Positions 11,984 to 22,928 of a DNA stretch of 64,000 bases are shown here, one piece after another. A program made the position numbers and the translations under genes. The notes under the pieces are model-generated. The model saw only the letters and a list, made by a program, of their open reading frames with translations, had not been told where the DNA came from and ran no database searches. Each line of letters starts with the position of its first letter. Position 1 is the first letter of the stretch. The stretch lies in assembly GCA_006176705.1 (NCBI GenBank), contig QRFJ01002305.1, forward strand, positions 1-64,000, written 5' to 3'. Source of the stretch: Cocos nucifera. Its lineage: Eukaryota > Streptophyta > Magnoliopsida > Arecales > Arecaceae.

Positions 11984-13387
11984 ACCTGCTTCCTCATCAG
12001 GATAGTCAATCAAAAGATCAAGTTCGACGTCCAAAAAGTACTTCGCGACCCTCCACATGCAAATCTCAAATCCCTTCAGAAAGGACTCTTTGGCAAAGGC
12101 AATCTTATTGTCTTCCATAGCCTCGAAAGACTTGAAGGTCTCGACAGTCCGCTCCTTCTCAGTGCTGATGACCTCCTCAATCTTCTTTCTTTTCTTCTCT
12201 AAAAGAGCCAAAGTAGCTTTCAATCCTGCCACTTCTTCTCCCTCCCATAACGCCTCTCGAAGGCGTTCAACTTCCATAATCTAAACCTTTGAGGCCACCT
12301 TCAGGCAATCGACCTTAGCTCAAATACTCTTAATCTCTATCTGGTCTTCCTGAAAAGCCCTGGAAGCCTCAGCATGGCAGAGATCAGCTGCTTTTGAGTG
12401 GGCAAATAAATAATGCCCTAGCTGCAGAATAGAAAACAAGTTATTACTACAAGCTACATTGACATTCAAACAAGTTCGAGAGACACTGATTACCTCAAGA
12501 TAAGTAGCAAAAGATTCATCGAACCTCTCTGTGTTCTCTTTCCAAACCATCTCTCTGACGATATGCGGAAGGACACTACTCTCCAATAAGGAGTGGATGA
12601 CCTCCTGATCATCCAGAGAGGCCTGCCCTCGGCTAGAGTTCTCACTGCCCGATGTTCCTACCCCCCTCTTGACTTTTTTGGCGATGGTCTTCTTTTTTCT
12701 CTTCTCCACCACTTCCCCCTCCTTAGGAGGTACAGGGGTGGTGACTTCATTTGGCAGAATCGGGTTCAGAGTGACCGCAATAGTATCTGAAAAAGGAACA
12801 TATTGGATTGGCACGGTTGAACTTGCTTCTTCGGTGCGAACCTTTTTTGACGATTCCCTGGCAGAACCGCCCTTCCTCTTAAGGAATTTGATCTTCTTTG
12901 ACAAGTAATTAAGCTCCTCCGAAGTCATCTTTGCGATAATAAAAATCAAGGTTAGAAGAAATAACAAAACATGATTAACAAGTTTTGGAAACTACCTGCC
13001 GGGTCTAGGGGACTAAGACCAAGGTTAAATAAAGTTTGATTATCAAGAAGTTTGGACATCAGAGGAGCTTGATAATCCTTTAATTTGTTGGCTGAATCTC
13101 GATCCTCTCTCTCTAGCATAGGAGCTCAACAAATTGAGTCTCTCAAGTTTCCCCAAGGAGGGAGCCCTAATTCTAAGAAAGGGGATGAAACAAAAAAAAA
13201 ATTTCTTTCCAGTTGTAAATGAAAGAGGGAGTGCCCTTAACCAACCCCTTTTTACCGAACTAGGGAGAGACATACCACCAATCCTTGGCAGTAGGATAGT
13301 GTTTGAAAGTAAATATATTATGAAACAAAGAAATGGTAGGTTGGATATCAGCCATGATGAACAGGAAAAGAAATCCTATGATAAATC
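11984..13387 (-). pseudogene. E antisense ORF, middle and C-terminal part ('putative gypsy type transposon' family)
   Basis: This is the remnant of a protein of the plant 'putative gypsy type transposon' family, whose hallmark here is 'FIMADIQP' followed by 'HYPTAKDWWYVSP' (about 13350-13262). A frameshift follows, then 'SVKRGWLRALPLSF' and 'KKFFFC' (13265-13043). After a non-coding gap that may be an intron comes a basic, Ser-rich stretch starting near 'TSEELNYLSKKIKFLKRK' (12926-12320), and then a helical, charged C-terminal part (12277-11984) cut off by the C2 LTR. In-frame stops at 12320-12322 (TGA) and 12282-12284 (TAG) interrupt it. The N-terminal part is at 30347-30689 beyond A1. Proteins of this family are known as antisense ORFs in some plant gypsy elements (Grande/RIRE2-like); their function is unknown. 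Confidence 0.75.
13383..13387. repeat. A1 target-site duplication, left copy (AAATC)
   Basis: AAATC precedes the A1 5' LTR and recurs at 30342-30346 right after the 3' LTR. Removing A1 and one copy restores an open reading frame of the E antisense ORF, which confirms the boundary. Confidence 0.95.
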
Positions 13388-15667
13388 TGTTAGATATGTG
13401 TGCCCTAGAAGCTAGAATTGGCTGACACTTATTATACACTTCTAAGGGCAAAATTATAATTTTGACTATAAATAATAAAATGAATTATTTTTTATCACAA
13501 TGTGTATTTAGTGTCTATGATACATCCCTTGAGTTAATAGCAATGATAGTTCTTATTTTCAAGAGTTAAAAATTTAAGACATGAATTTTCATTATTAACT
13601 CATAAAATGCTCCTGACCGTAGGATCATCATGAGGATGGTGATTGATTTGGAAGGTTGGTATACAATTACTTTTTCATAATAGATGAGTCTTGAGTCTAC
13701 GGTGTAGAGACACCAGAGCGAGAGTACAGGTATTCATTAGAGAATGAGGTACTGAGCATGACCACCTCAAGCAATCATTAGAAAGTCTACCTTCTCGTCA
13801 ATGACTGGCTCGAAGCTATAGTTATGTGTCTGGTTCTTTGACCTGAGGTGCATCGGTAGTTCACCTTAAAGGTGTTATAGTTTGACTACACCATGACTCA
13901 TTCTCCTAGCCATTCGAAATCCTGAGGTGTATGTTGGCTATAACATGTTTATTGTAGGAAATGGATTGTACCAATAGGAAATCTATCTACCTCGATAGAT
14001 GAGGAGTAGCCCTATGATGATCATGAGAATCAAGTTCATAAGCTCATGGCCATGACGGAGTGAAATAATAGAAAGAGTTTCTATTAAGATTTTTACATTG
14101 GACTTGAATCGAATGATTAATCATATGACGGAGGTTTGGCGAGATTATCTTAATCCCAATCCAGTCGGGGCTCAAGATAGAAGAACTTAATCACATAGGT
14201 AACTGCACCAAGAGATTCATTTTTAGTTCTGATGGATTGCCACAATATGTTGCTAGGTGTCACTAATGGATTTTGAGAGCAATTAGAATGATTTAGATGA
14301 TCAATTATACTAGTTGTCTGAATCAAAAAAGTTTTGATCCATCGGAAGGTGTTTTGATGATATCGATGATAGAGATCGCGACATATCTCATTACCATATG
14401 GAACAAAATCTAACTGGATCACACAAATAAGAATTTTGATCTGGATATCATCAATTGGACTAACTCAGTTCAATTGATTTGAATTAGATTCAACTAGGTT
14501 CAAGAAAATCGTACAAGCACATAATTGAGCCTAATGTTCTCCTTTAATTATCATTAAAGTTTGTCTAGACTGAGCCAAATGTGCCTAGGCTCACTCAAGT
14601 ATCTTTACTTGATCTGATTGGAGCTTGTCCAGGTTAGAAAAGGATAGTCTTAATTTATGATATGAATTTGAGATAACACCTGCCATTTTTCGTCACCTAC
14701 TAAATCCTGTTTCGGACATTTGGTCAAACGTTGACCTTTGACACTTAGACATCTGCCCATATGTTAAGCCATCATAGAAGAGAGTTCTTGGACTAGTCCA
14801 CCTACTAAAAAGTAGATGGATAAGGGGTGCACACCTAGGGAGGCATGCACCCATGGATAAAGCATCTGGAGTCCCATACAAATGGGACTCTAGTTGCTTC
14901 GGGGATTCTACTTGGATGGCGCCTAGAAGACTGCTTTGACCCAGTCTTGGCACCATCTAAGGATGATTCAAAGAGACTCTCATCTAATTGAATCAGATGA
15001 TGTCATCCGATCAATTAGATTTAGTTTTGATTACATAGAAAATCGTGATTGGTCGGGATGATGTGGCACTGCATGGCGCAATAGGGTCTATAAAAACCCT
15101 ATCTATGCCAAGATCAAAGATGCTTAACCCATTTTCCATGCCACAAGGCTGCCCCTCTTCCTCCTTCATGCCACCTTCAGGTATTCTCTCTCCTATCCAT
15201 ACTTAAGAATTTTTGGGCACAAGTTTGGTGCGATCCAAGCAAGAGAAAGGTGATAGAAAATGAAGAAGGCAGCACTGCTATAAGAGACAACTCACATCTT
15301 CGAAAGAAGTTTTGAAGATCTTCAAAATCAGATCCAGATCTAATTTTTGGAGAAGTGATAAAGAAGTTGAAGATCTTCAAATCCTATTCAAATGAATATC
15401 GATAGAGGCCAAGCACTTGCAAGGCTAGCTCCAGAACCTCAGGCAGACATCAGGATCATCACAGGATAATCAGATTATCCACAACAAGATAAAATTAAAT
15501 TAGATTTAATTTATTTTTTATTTATTTTATTTTTTTATTAGATCAATAATATCAAATCTAAAAAGTCTTAGATCTAATCTAGATCTAAGAAAATTTTTTT
15601 TGAAATATCTCTCTTGATCCAATCAGATCTGAACGAATCTAACCACGAAAACTAAGTTTTCCCTTCA
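13388..15667 (+). mobile_element. A1 5' LTR
   Basis: Runs from TGTTAGATATGTGTGCCC to CCCTTCA, 2280 bp, followed by the primer site. It is the best intact reference copy of the family-A LTR in this window. An antisense 90-codon open frame lies at 14150-14422 (see findings). Confidence 0.95.
15087..15099 (+). promoter_or_regulatory. TATA box of A1 5' LTR
   Basis: GGTCTATAAAAACCCTA, conserved in the 3' LTR (near 29758), A2 (near 43465) and A3 (minus strand, near 59628). Probable pol II start region of the element RNA. Confidence 0.65.
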
Positions 15668-15684
15668 ACTAGTATCAGAGCCAG
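15668..15684 (+). promoter_or_regulatory. A1 primer binding site
   Basis: ACTAGTATCAGAGCCAG directly after the LTR. This is the initiator-Met type site with one G-to-A change against ACTGGTATCAGAG of A0. Confidence 0.85.
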
Positions 15685-17543
15685 GTTGTATTTTTTGTTA
15701 GATATAATTTTATTTTAATTTTAATCTAATAATTTGATGATTTTAGATATCATATTAGATGTGATTAGATCTAAAATTAGAAATTTAAAAAAAAATAATT
15801 TAGATCTAAGTTGTACAAGATGCATGACTAGTTGTAGAATAGAATTATTCTATGTAAAGTCTAGCATGATTGTAATTTAATTTAATTAGTTATAATTCTT
15901 AGATCTATTTATTTACTATTTTTTAATATTATAAATATTATAATAAGATTAAATATAAAAAATAAAGTTATTTAATTTTTGTTCATATGAGATATGATGA
16001 ATGCATGTTTAGACTAGTTGTAGAATAGTTCTACATAATTATCTATAATAGATTTTAATTTAATATGATCAATTTAAATTTAATTTTTTAGATGATTATG
16101 AGATAATTTAGATCGGAAAACATACATGATATGATACATGAAGATGTATGCAAAACATGTTTATAGTTAGATCAATTTTTTATATATGAGATATATGATG
16201 TAGATCTAACTAGTTTTGTAGTTTTCATATTTCTGATTAAGGCATTCCCCTTGGCCGTCCGATCATAAAAACAAAGTAGGGTTTAAATGCCCTATCCTTT
16301 CATTTGATGGGATGTTCTTATGATGTATAGGGGTGCTGCACGTTCGTCCTTAATCAAAAATCTAAAACTTATTTTCTGCAAAACACTAGATCCTAAATTC
16401 CTAGGATTTTATTTACATATTTTATTTGTGAACCCTAAACTTAATTAAAAATTAAGATTATAAAATATGTTAAGTCTAAAATTAAGAATTTTTAGATTTA
16501 AGATATATTCATAAAATTGGGATCAGGCTTGGATAGCTCAATTAGGTCTAGCGGTTGATCAAATCAAATCAAGAGTTGGTTAGATAGGATCAAGAGTGCT
16601 TAAATTAACCAGCCTAATAGGATTAAGTCTGGGTAATGATCGAATCACATGAATGATCAATCAAGCAAAGACCTAATTAGGCTCAGTGGTTAGAGTCTGG
16701 ATTGTAAGCTAACCTGATTGATTCTGGCTCAACAATTTGATGTCTAAGGTAAGTCTGGTAGGTACAATCGACTGATTTTTAATTGGGAGCTACTCAACTC
16801 AAATGTGTTCTTATCGAGTTAATGACATATCCCTTCCATCGGTCTCACTTTCCTAGCCATATTTGTTGATCTATTTTTGATCTAAGATGGTTATCAATCT
16901 GAGCTAACCCATGCCACCAGGTTAGTTATAATTGTTATGGCTATTGTAAGTCAAGTTTAAAGAGACCTAAACAAATCCTTCTAAAAAAAGATTGTCTTAG
17001 GTCTTCAACCATTGTAGATATGCGGGCCCTTCTTGAGGTTGATTATTCTTAGCTGGTCATAGTAGTTTAGTTGCACTAGAAAGATGCAACCATGTCTATT
17101 AGGCATTGGATGCTACAGACTGGAGGATAAATTGGGCTCAATATTCTGGATATGGTGAGAGTCCTAATTAGGAATCCAATCTATGCAAAAAATGGATCTG
17201 ACTTAACTAAGGAGTGGATCAATATTTTGGGCATGGTGAGATTCATGAATTAGAGACTAAGTTTGGGTGCACAATGATTAGAGAATCATTGGACAAGAAT
17301 TATCCACTCGTTGGCTAACCTATCACTAATAACTATTAGGTGAGGTGATGAGTCAATTGGTGGAACTGCACCACCCATTAGAAATCTATAATCAAGGAGA
17401 TTTTTGCTTCTCTACAGAGGGAGTGTAGAAATCCAAGAAAATAGTGAGAGCTAATTTATTTAAAAATTAAATCTCTAAATAAATTGATCAAGTCTTAATT
17501 ATAATATCTAACTAGAAACTTTGACTTTCTATAGAAAAGCAAA
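15685..17543 (+). mobile_element. A1 5' leader (non-coding)
   Basis: About 1.9 kb of AT-rich untranslated leader shared with A0 (minus strand, 3381-5196) and A2 (35769-37736). I see no open frame of note and no RNA gene. Confidence 0.75.
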
Positions 17544-18345
17544 ATATCTGCATCCAACCCACTAGCACGTATCCTGGACACCCATAGACTGACCGAATCT
17601 AATTACAAGGATTGTCTTGAGAACTTCAAAATTATTTTGGATTTTGAGAAGTTAACTCATGTATTGGATCAGGATCTTTCTACCTTACCAACTCGTCCAT
17701 TCGCTGAATAGAGAGCGTCTCTTGACAAGTGGATGGATGAAGATAACAAAATCAGATACTATATGTTGGGCTCGATGTCTGATGAGCTTCAACGCCAATA
17801 TGAAGATATCAAGACTGGCCGCCAAATGTTCGCTCACTGCAAGAGATGTTTGGTGAATAGAGTCACGCTACCAAATATCAGATCACTAAACGACTATTCA
17901 AGGCTAAAATATGTGATGGGCAGTCAGTCCAAGATCATTATCTGATAATGATCAAGGACTTGGAAGAGCTTGAGAAGCTCAAAGTGAAGTTGGACCTGGA
18001 TCTACAGAATGATATAATTCTACAATCCTTGACTAATGCATATGGGCAGTTCATCATGAACTACCATATGCATAAACTTCAAAATACTCTGACCGAGCTT
18101 ATGAATATGCTGGTTACTACTGAGCTTTCAATGAAAAGTTCTAAAGGCTCAGTATTTGCTATGAAACGAACTTCTTCCAAGAGAAAGTCTTTTGGAAAAA
18201 AAGAAGAAGTCTATGAAAAGGTAGAAGATAGAAGGAGGAAAGAAAAAGAAGGCAGAGCTGAAGAAGAAGGCTGTTGATAAAGGAAAGTATTTTCATTGCA
18301 ATATTGATGGCCACTGGAAGCAGAACTACCCTACATACCTGGCCA
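17544..18345 (+). pseudogene. A1 gag
   Basis: Copia Gag remnant. The start codon is lost (ATA at 17544-17546 where A2 has ATG). The frame runs through 'ARILDTHRLTE', 'WMDEDNKIRYYMLGSMSDE' and 'GRQMFAHC', then shifts and continues at about 17948 with 'LEELEKLKVKLDL' and 'MNYHMHKLQNTL'. It ends in a Lys-rich tail and the zinc knuckle 'YFHCNIDGHWKQNY' (18288-18329). The first and last metal-binding Cys of the CCHC motif are both Tyr here (TGC/TGT to TAC/TAT), so RNA binding would be lost. Confidence 0.85.
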
Positions 18346-18383
18346 TCCTGAACAATAAGAAGGAGGCAAGTCCTTCTGGAGGT

Positions 18384-18827
18384 ATGCTTGTTATTGAATC
18401 TAACCTTATAGTTTCTTCTGCATCTAGTTGGATGTTTGACTCTAGTTCTAGTGCTCATTTATGCACTTTCATGCAGGATCTTGAGGATAGCAGGAGGCTG
18501 AGGGATGGTGAGATGATCCTACACGTTGGAAATGGAGTAAGGATTGCTGCTGTGAACATGGGAACCTACCCTCTTCAACTACCATCTGGTTTAGATTTAG
18601 TACTTAAGGATTGTTATTATATGCCTGCAGCAAGTAGGAATTTGATTTTTATTTCATGTTTAGCACTAGAAGGCTATGTAATTAGTTTTCTTAAGGACCA
18701 TTATAATATTCTTTATGAAAAGAATAAAATTGTAAGTAGTTTTCTTATTAACGATCTTTACCAGCTACATATTGATGTATCTATTTTCAATATCGAGCAA
18801 AATATGAATGCCATAAAATCAAAATGA
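18384..18827 (+). pseudogene. A1 protease region
   Basis: Aspartic protease domain of the copia polyprotein, open for 147 codons: 'SWMFDSSSSAHLC', then 'LHVGNGVRIAAVNMGTYPL' and 'DCYYMPAASRNLI'. The catalytic D-S/T-G motif reads D-S-S (18438-18446, GGT to AGT), so the enzyme is inactive. The frame stops at 18825-18827 just before the GAG-pre-integrase segment. Confidence 0.85.
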
Positions 18828-19699
18828 CCCAGGTATAGTCCAAACGATAGGTATCTATGGCACCTTAGACTAGATCATATAGCAGAAGATAAGGTTAACA
18901 AATTAGAGAAAATTAGGCTATTGAGTCCATTGACTTTCAAGTCATATCCAATTTGTGAATCATGTCTTCAAGGCAAAATAACTAAACTTCCTTTTGTGGG
19001 ACATGGGGAAATGGCCATGGATTTACTTGCCCTAATACATACTGATGTGTGCGGCCTATTTGATGTACCGGCTAGAGGCAATTTTATCTACTTCATAATC
19101 TTCACTGATGATTTATCTTGGTATGGATATGTGTATCTAATGAGATACAAGTCTAAAGCCTTTGAAAGTTTAAAGAATTCAGACATGAAGTAGAAAAGCA
19201 AACTAGAAAACCTATTAAGATTTTCTGATCAGATCGAGGAGGTGAATATCTTAGTCGAGAATTTCTGGACTATCTTAAGTAAAATGGCATAGTCTCTTAA
19301 TGGAGTCCATCTGGAACACCTCAACTCAACGAAATTTTAGAACGAAGGAACTGGATCCTATTAGATATGGTTCGATCCATGATGAGCTTCATGGACCATC
19401 CTGATTTTCTTTGGGGATATAGTTTGTTAACTACTATATATTTACTGAATAGGATTTCTTTGAAAACCGTTCCTACCACATCGTATAAGATATGGCATGG
19501 TAAGAAATCAAGTCTGAGTCATCTCAAAATTTGGGGTTATCCGACTCATGCCAAAAGAAAACAAGCGGACAAGTTAGACTATAGGTCCTTTAGAGCTCGA
19601 TTCATAGGATATTCTAAAGAGTTATTAGGATATTATTTCTACATTCCAGAAGATCACAATATGATTGTGAGTCGATATGCCATCTTTCCTAAAAAATAG
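18828..19699 (+). pseudogene. A1 GAG-pre-integrase and integrase
   Basis: Starts with 'WHLRLDHIAEDKVNKL' and the zinc-binding 'CESCLQGKI'. The integrase core follows: 'HTDVCGLFDVPARGNF', 'FTDDLSWYGYVYLM' and, after a frame break, 'DRGGEYLSREFLDY'. The C-terminal part is 'MVRSMMSFMDHPDFLWG' with 'YEIWHGKK'-like and 'RARFIGYSKE' motifs (19367-19699). Premature stops include TGA at 19226-19228 (CGA in A3), TAA in 'DYLK*NG' and TAA before 'WSPSGTPQ'. TAG at 19697-19699 ends the segment and is shared with A2 and A3. Confidence 0.88.
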
Positions 19700-20985
19700 T
19701 TTATTCAAGATGGTGGCATTGAAAAGCAGATCAAGCTAGAGAAGAAAGTCTCCTAAGAGCAAAGAGCTAAGGACCCTTTGGAACCAAATTAGGTTGAGCC
19801 AATACAATCACTACCTCCTCCACCTCGAAGATCAGAAAGGGTTTTCCATCCTCCTCAGAGGTACTTAGGTACTATTTCAGAGAAAGTAGAGAAAATGTTC
19901 CTCGTAGGTAATAAAGTTCATGTTGATGATCCCAAAACCTATAATGAGGCGATATTAGATATCAACTCTGAGAAATAGTTAGAGGCAATGAAGTTAGAAA
20001 TTGACTTGATGCACTCAAACTAAGTCTGGATCTTGGTAGATCCACTAGAAAGTATAGTACCTATTGGGTGTAAATGAATCTACAAGAGAAAGATTGGTGC
20101 AGATTGAAATGTAGAGACATTCAAAGCTAGATTAGTTGCAAAAGGTTATAGTCAGCACTAAGGCATTGACTATCAGGATACCTTTTTGCCAGTAGCCATG
20201 CTTAAATCCATTCGCACATTGCTTGCTATTACAGCCTATTTTGATTATGAAATATGGCAAATGGATATGAAAATGGTATTATTAAATGGATATCTTGAGG
20301 AAGATATCTATATGGAATAGCCACTGGATTTCACACCCAGTGATACTGATCATAAAGTATGCAAGCTGCAAAGATCCATATATGGACTTAAGCAAGTATC
20401 TCGGAGCTAGAATACTCATTTTAATGATGTGATCAAATTATTTGGTTTCATCAAGAATAAGAAGAAACCATGTATTTTCAGAAAGGTCAGTGGGAGCACT
20501 ATTATCTTTCTCGTACTGTACGTGGATGATGTCATCCTTATTGGGAATGATATTTTCATGTTAACTATAGTTAAAATGTGGTTATCTAAAGAATTCTCCA
20601 TGAAAGATTAGGAGAAGCATCCTTCATTCTTGGAATCAAAGTCTATAGAGATAGACCGAATAGGATGCTAGGTCTTTCATAGAAGATGTACATAGAGGAA
20701 GTGCTAAAGAGGTTTAGCATGAAAAACTTCAAGAGGGGATTGGTACCCTTCAGACATGGCATTCATTTCTCCAAGAAAATGTATCCGAACACACCAGAGG
20801 AGATTGAACGCATGAGCAAGATCCCTTATGCTTCTATAATAGGGAGCCTCATGTATGCCATGTTATGTACACGACCTGATATAGCCCATGCTGTGAGTGT
20901 CATAAGCAGATATCAATCAAATTCAAAAGAAGAACACCGGACTTCTATGAAATGTATCCTTAAGTACTTAAGAAGAACTTAGGAT
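19700..20985 (+). pseudogene. A1 reverse transcriptase
   Basis: Copia RT with many stops: 'EAMKLEIDLMHSN', 'FKARLVAKGYSQ', 'KSIRTLLAI', 'SIYGLKQ', then the catalytic motif 'LYVDDVILIGND' (YVDD at 20519-20530, intact), and 'EEIERMSKIPYASIIGSLMY' with 'CTRPDIAHAVSVISRYQ'. Stops come mainly from CAA/CAG to TAA/TAG and TGG to TAG/TGA. A 1-bp deletion near 20610 shifts the frame after 'KEFSMKD'. Not functional. Confidence 0.88.
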
Positions 20986-21498
20986 ATGTTCTTGATTTTT
21001 GGTAATGGAGAACTCAAAGTCCAAGGATATACAGACTTGAATTTTATATTCGATATAGATGATCGAAAGTCGACATCTAAAAATTTGTTTGTGTGTAATG
21101 GTGGTGTTGTTAGTTGGAAGAGCTTCAAACAGACAATGATAGCAGATTCCATCATGGAAGCTGAATACATCACTGCATCAGAAGCTGCAAAGGAGGCATT
21201 CTGGTATAAGAAGTTCATTGCAAAGATCGGAGTGATGCCATCAGATACCATTTCTCTGTACTGCGATAATAATGGCATCATAGCTCTTGCTAAGGAGCTG
21301 AGGTTTCATCAGCAATTCAAACACATCGAGCGGCGATACCACTTCATCCACGATTACCTCGAGAAAGGATACATCGAGGTCAAGAGAGTCGACTCCATAG
21401 ACATTATGGCAGACTCACTTACAAAGCCATTGGGCCATCAGAAGATTGAAACCCATCTTAAGAAGATGGGACTTAGATTTATAGCCAATTGGCTTTAG
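20986..21498 (+). pseudogene. A1 RNase H
   Basis: Open for 170 codons to the natural end of pol: 'GYTDLNFIFDIDDRKST', 'SWKSFKQTMIADSIMEAEYI', 'LYCDNNGIIALAKE', 'HIERRYHFIHDYLEKGYI', 'DSLTKPLGHQKIE', ending '...IANWL' and TAG at 21496-21498. In the first acidic motif the expected Asp is Asn (YTDLN versus YTDSD in A3). This is the longest intact coding stretch of A1. Confidence 0.88.
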
Positions 21499-21500
21499 GT

Positions 21501-21512
21501 CAAGTGGAAGTT
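21501..21512 (+). promoter_or_regulatory. A1 polypurine tract
   Basis: CAAGTGGAAGTT directly before the 3' LTR. A3 has AAGTGGGAGAT in the same place. It primes plus-strand DNA synthesis in this class of elements. Confidence 0.8.
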
Positions 21513-21788
21513 TGTTAGATATGTATGTCCTAGAAGCCAGAATTGGCTGACACTTGTTATACACTTCTAAGGATAAAATTATATTTTTGACTATAAATAA
21601 TAAAATAGATTATTTTCTATCATAATGTATATTTAGTGTCTGTGATACATCCCTTGAGTTAATGGTAATGATAGTTCTTATTTTCAAGAGTTAAAAATTT
21701 AACACATGAATTTTCATTATTAACTTATAAAATGCTCCTAACCATAGAATCATCACGAGGATGGTGATTGATCTGAAAGGTTGGTGTA
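21513..21788 (+). mobile_element. A1 3' LTR, first part
   Basis: Begins TGTTAGATATGTATGTCC and is co-linear with the 5' LTR for 276 bp without indels, up to the G insertion site. It continues at 28338. Confidence 0.95.
21784..21788. repeat. G target-site duplication, left copy (GTGTA)
   Basis: GTGTA precedes the first G-family LTR and is repeated at 28333-28337. The uninterrupted A LTR reads GGTTGGTGTACAATC (A2, A3), so the empty site is confirmed by sister copies. Confidence 0.95.
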
Positions 21789-22928
21789 TGTTGGTGCAGA
21801 AACTGGTCGTCGCCGGAGGTCGCTGGAGTCGAGGCCGCCGAGGTCGCCGCCGGGGACCTGCAAAACAAAGTCCCATCCGGAGCCGATGGGGGGTGGCTCC
21901 GGCAGGACCCTCCGACGCTCAAGTCAGATCTTGCCAACAGTAATGGAGTGCTCGGAATGAGTTCCAGAGCTTAGAGATGAGGAGGAGAGCTTAGAGAGTC
22001 GATAGTTCAGAGAGCTTAGCCTTAGCGTGTCGGGAGGGTCCTTTATATAGTGGAGCTTGATGGTGATAACTGCAGCCGCATGCTAGCGGGCCGCTCGAGG
22101 TTCGGCGGAGTCAGTCTCATGGGCTGGTGCCGTGTGCGGCGGATGAGGGTGACAGCCATCGCCGCCTGTGGGCGGATTGAGGGTGACAGCCATCGCCGCC
22201 TGACAGTGGGTCGCTATCGCTTGCGGCGGAACTGACTGATGGTACGGTGGACTGATGGTGCGGTGGACTGACTGATGGTGATGGTTGCAGAGCTTGCCGA
22301 ATGAAGGGTTGAAGGCCTTCGTCGTGTGCCCATTTCGGAGGAGTTCGGGCTCCTGAAGAGGAAGATAGGAGGGAGTTCGGCTCCCATAGGCGTCTGGCTG
22401 GAGGTATGCAGCTAAGGCTCGTCCGCTGAAGAGTTCGGCTGCTGAGGATCCGAAGCTCGACCGTTTGAGGGTTCGGCCGGCTGTTGGACTTCGGCTGAGG
22501 CTTGGACACTTGAGAGTTCGGTAGGAGCTCGATCGGTCCGAAGTTCGATGGGCGACCGCTGAGGAGTTCGGTCGAGTAACGACTGCTGAGGAGTTCGGGC
22601 TCCTGAGTGACGACCGCTTGGGGATTCCGCTAAAGCCCGTCCGCTGAGGAGTTCGACCGCTGAGAGGACTTCATTGAAGCTCGGCCGCTTGGAGTCGGTC
22701 CGAAGGAGTTCGGCCGCCCAGGAAGTTCGGTCTCGACGCTGGGAGTCCGGGAGAAGCTCGGGAGCTGACCAGTTCGGCCTGCTGGAAGGAGCTCGGCCGC
22801 TGGGAGTTCGGCCCGGAGCCTGGCGCTGGGGAGTTCGGCAGCTAGGTAATCTGCCGAAGCTATTCTACTGGTTACATTGGGCTGAGCATCGGGCCGGGCT
22901 TCGGCAGGAGCGGGATTTATCCCCAACA
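21789..22928 (-). mobile_element. G extra LTR (outer, tandem copy)
   Basis: 1140 bp, plus-strand ends TGTTGGTGCAG and ATCCCCAACA. It carries a local tandem duplication of 'gggtgacagccatcgccgcc' (about 22149-22203) that is single in the other two LTRs. TATA box TATATAAAG is on the minus strand at 22042-22050. It joins the next LTR directly at 22928/22929. Confidence 0.88.

Noticed and set aside
12057..12284. Plus-strand open frames at 12057-12908
   Set aside because: Shadows of the minus-strand E antisense ORF, which has the recognisable family motifs and charged helical C-terminus.
20979..21281. Minus-strand open frames opposite the A1 and A3 RT/RNase H
   Set aside because: Shadow frames antisense to recognisable RT and RNase H sequence.
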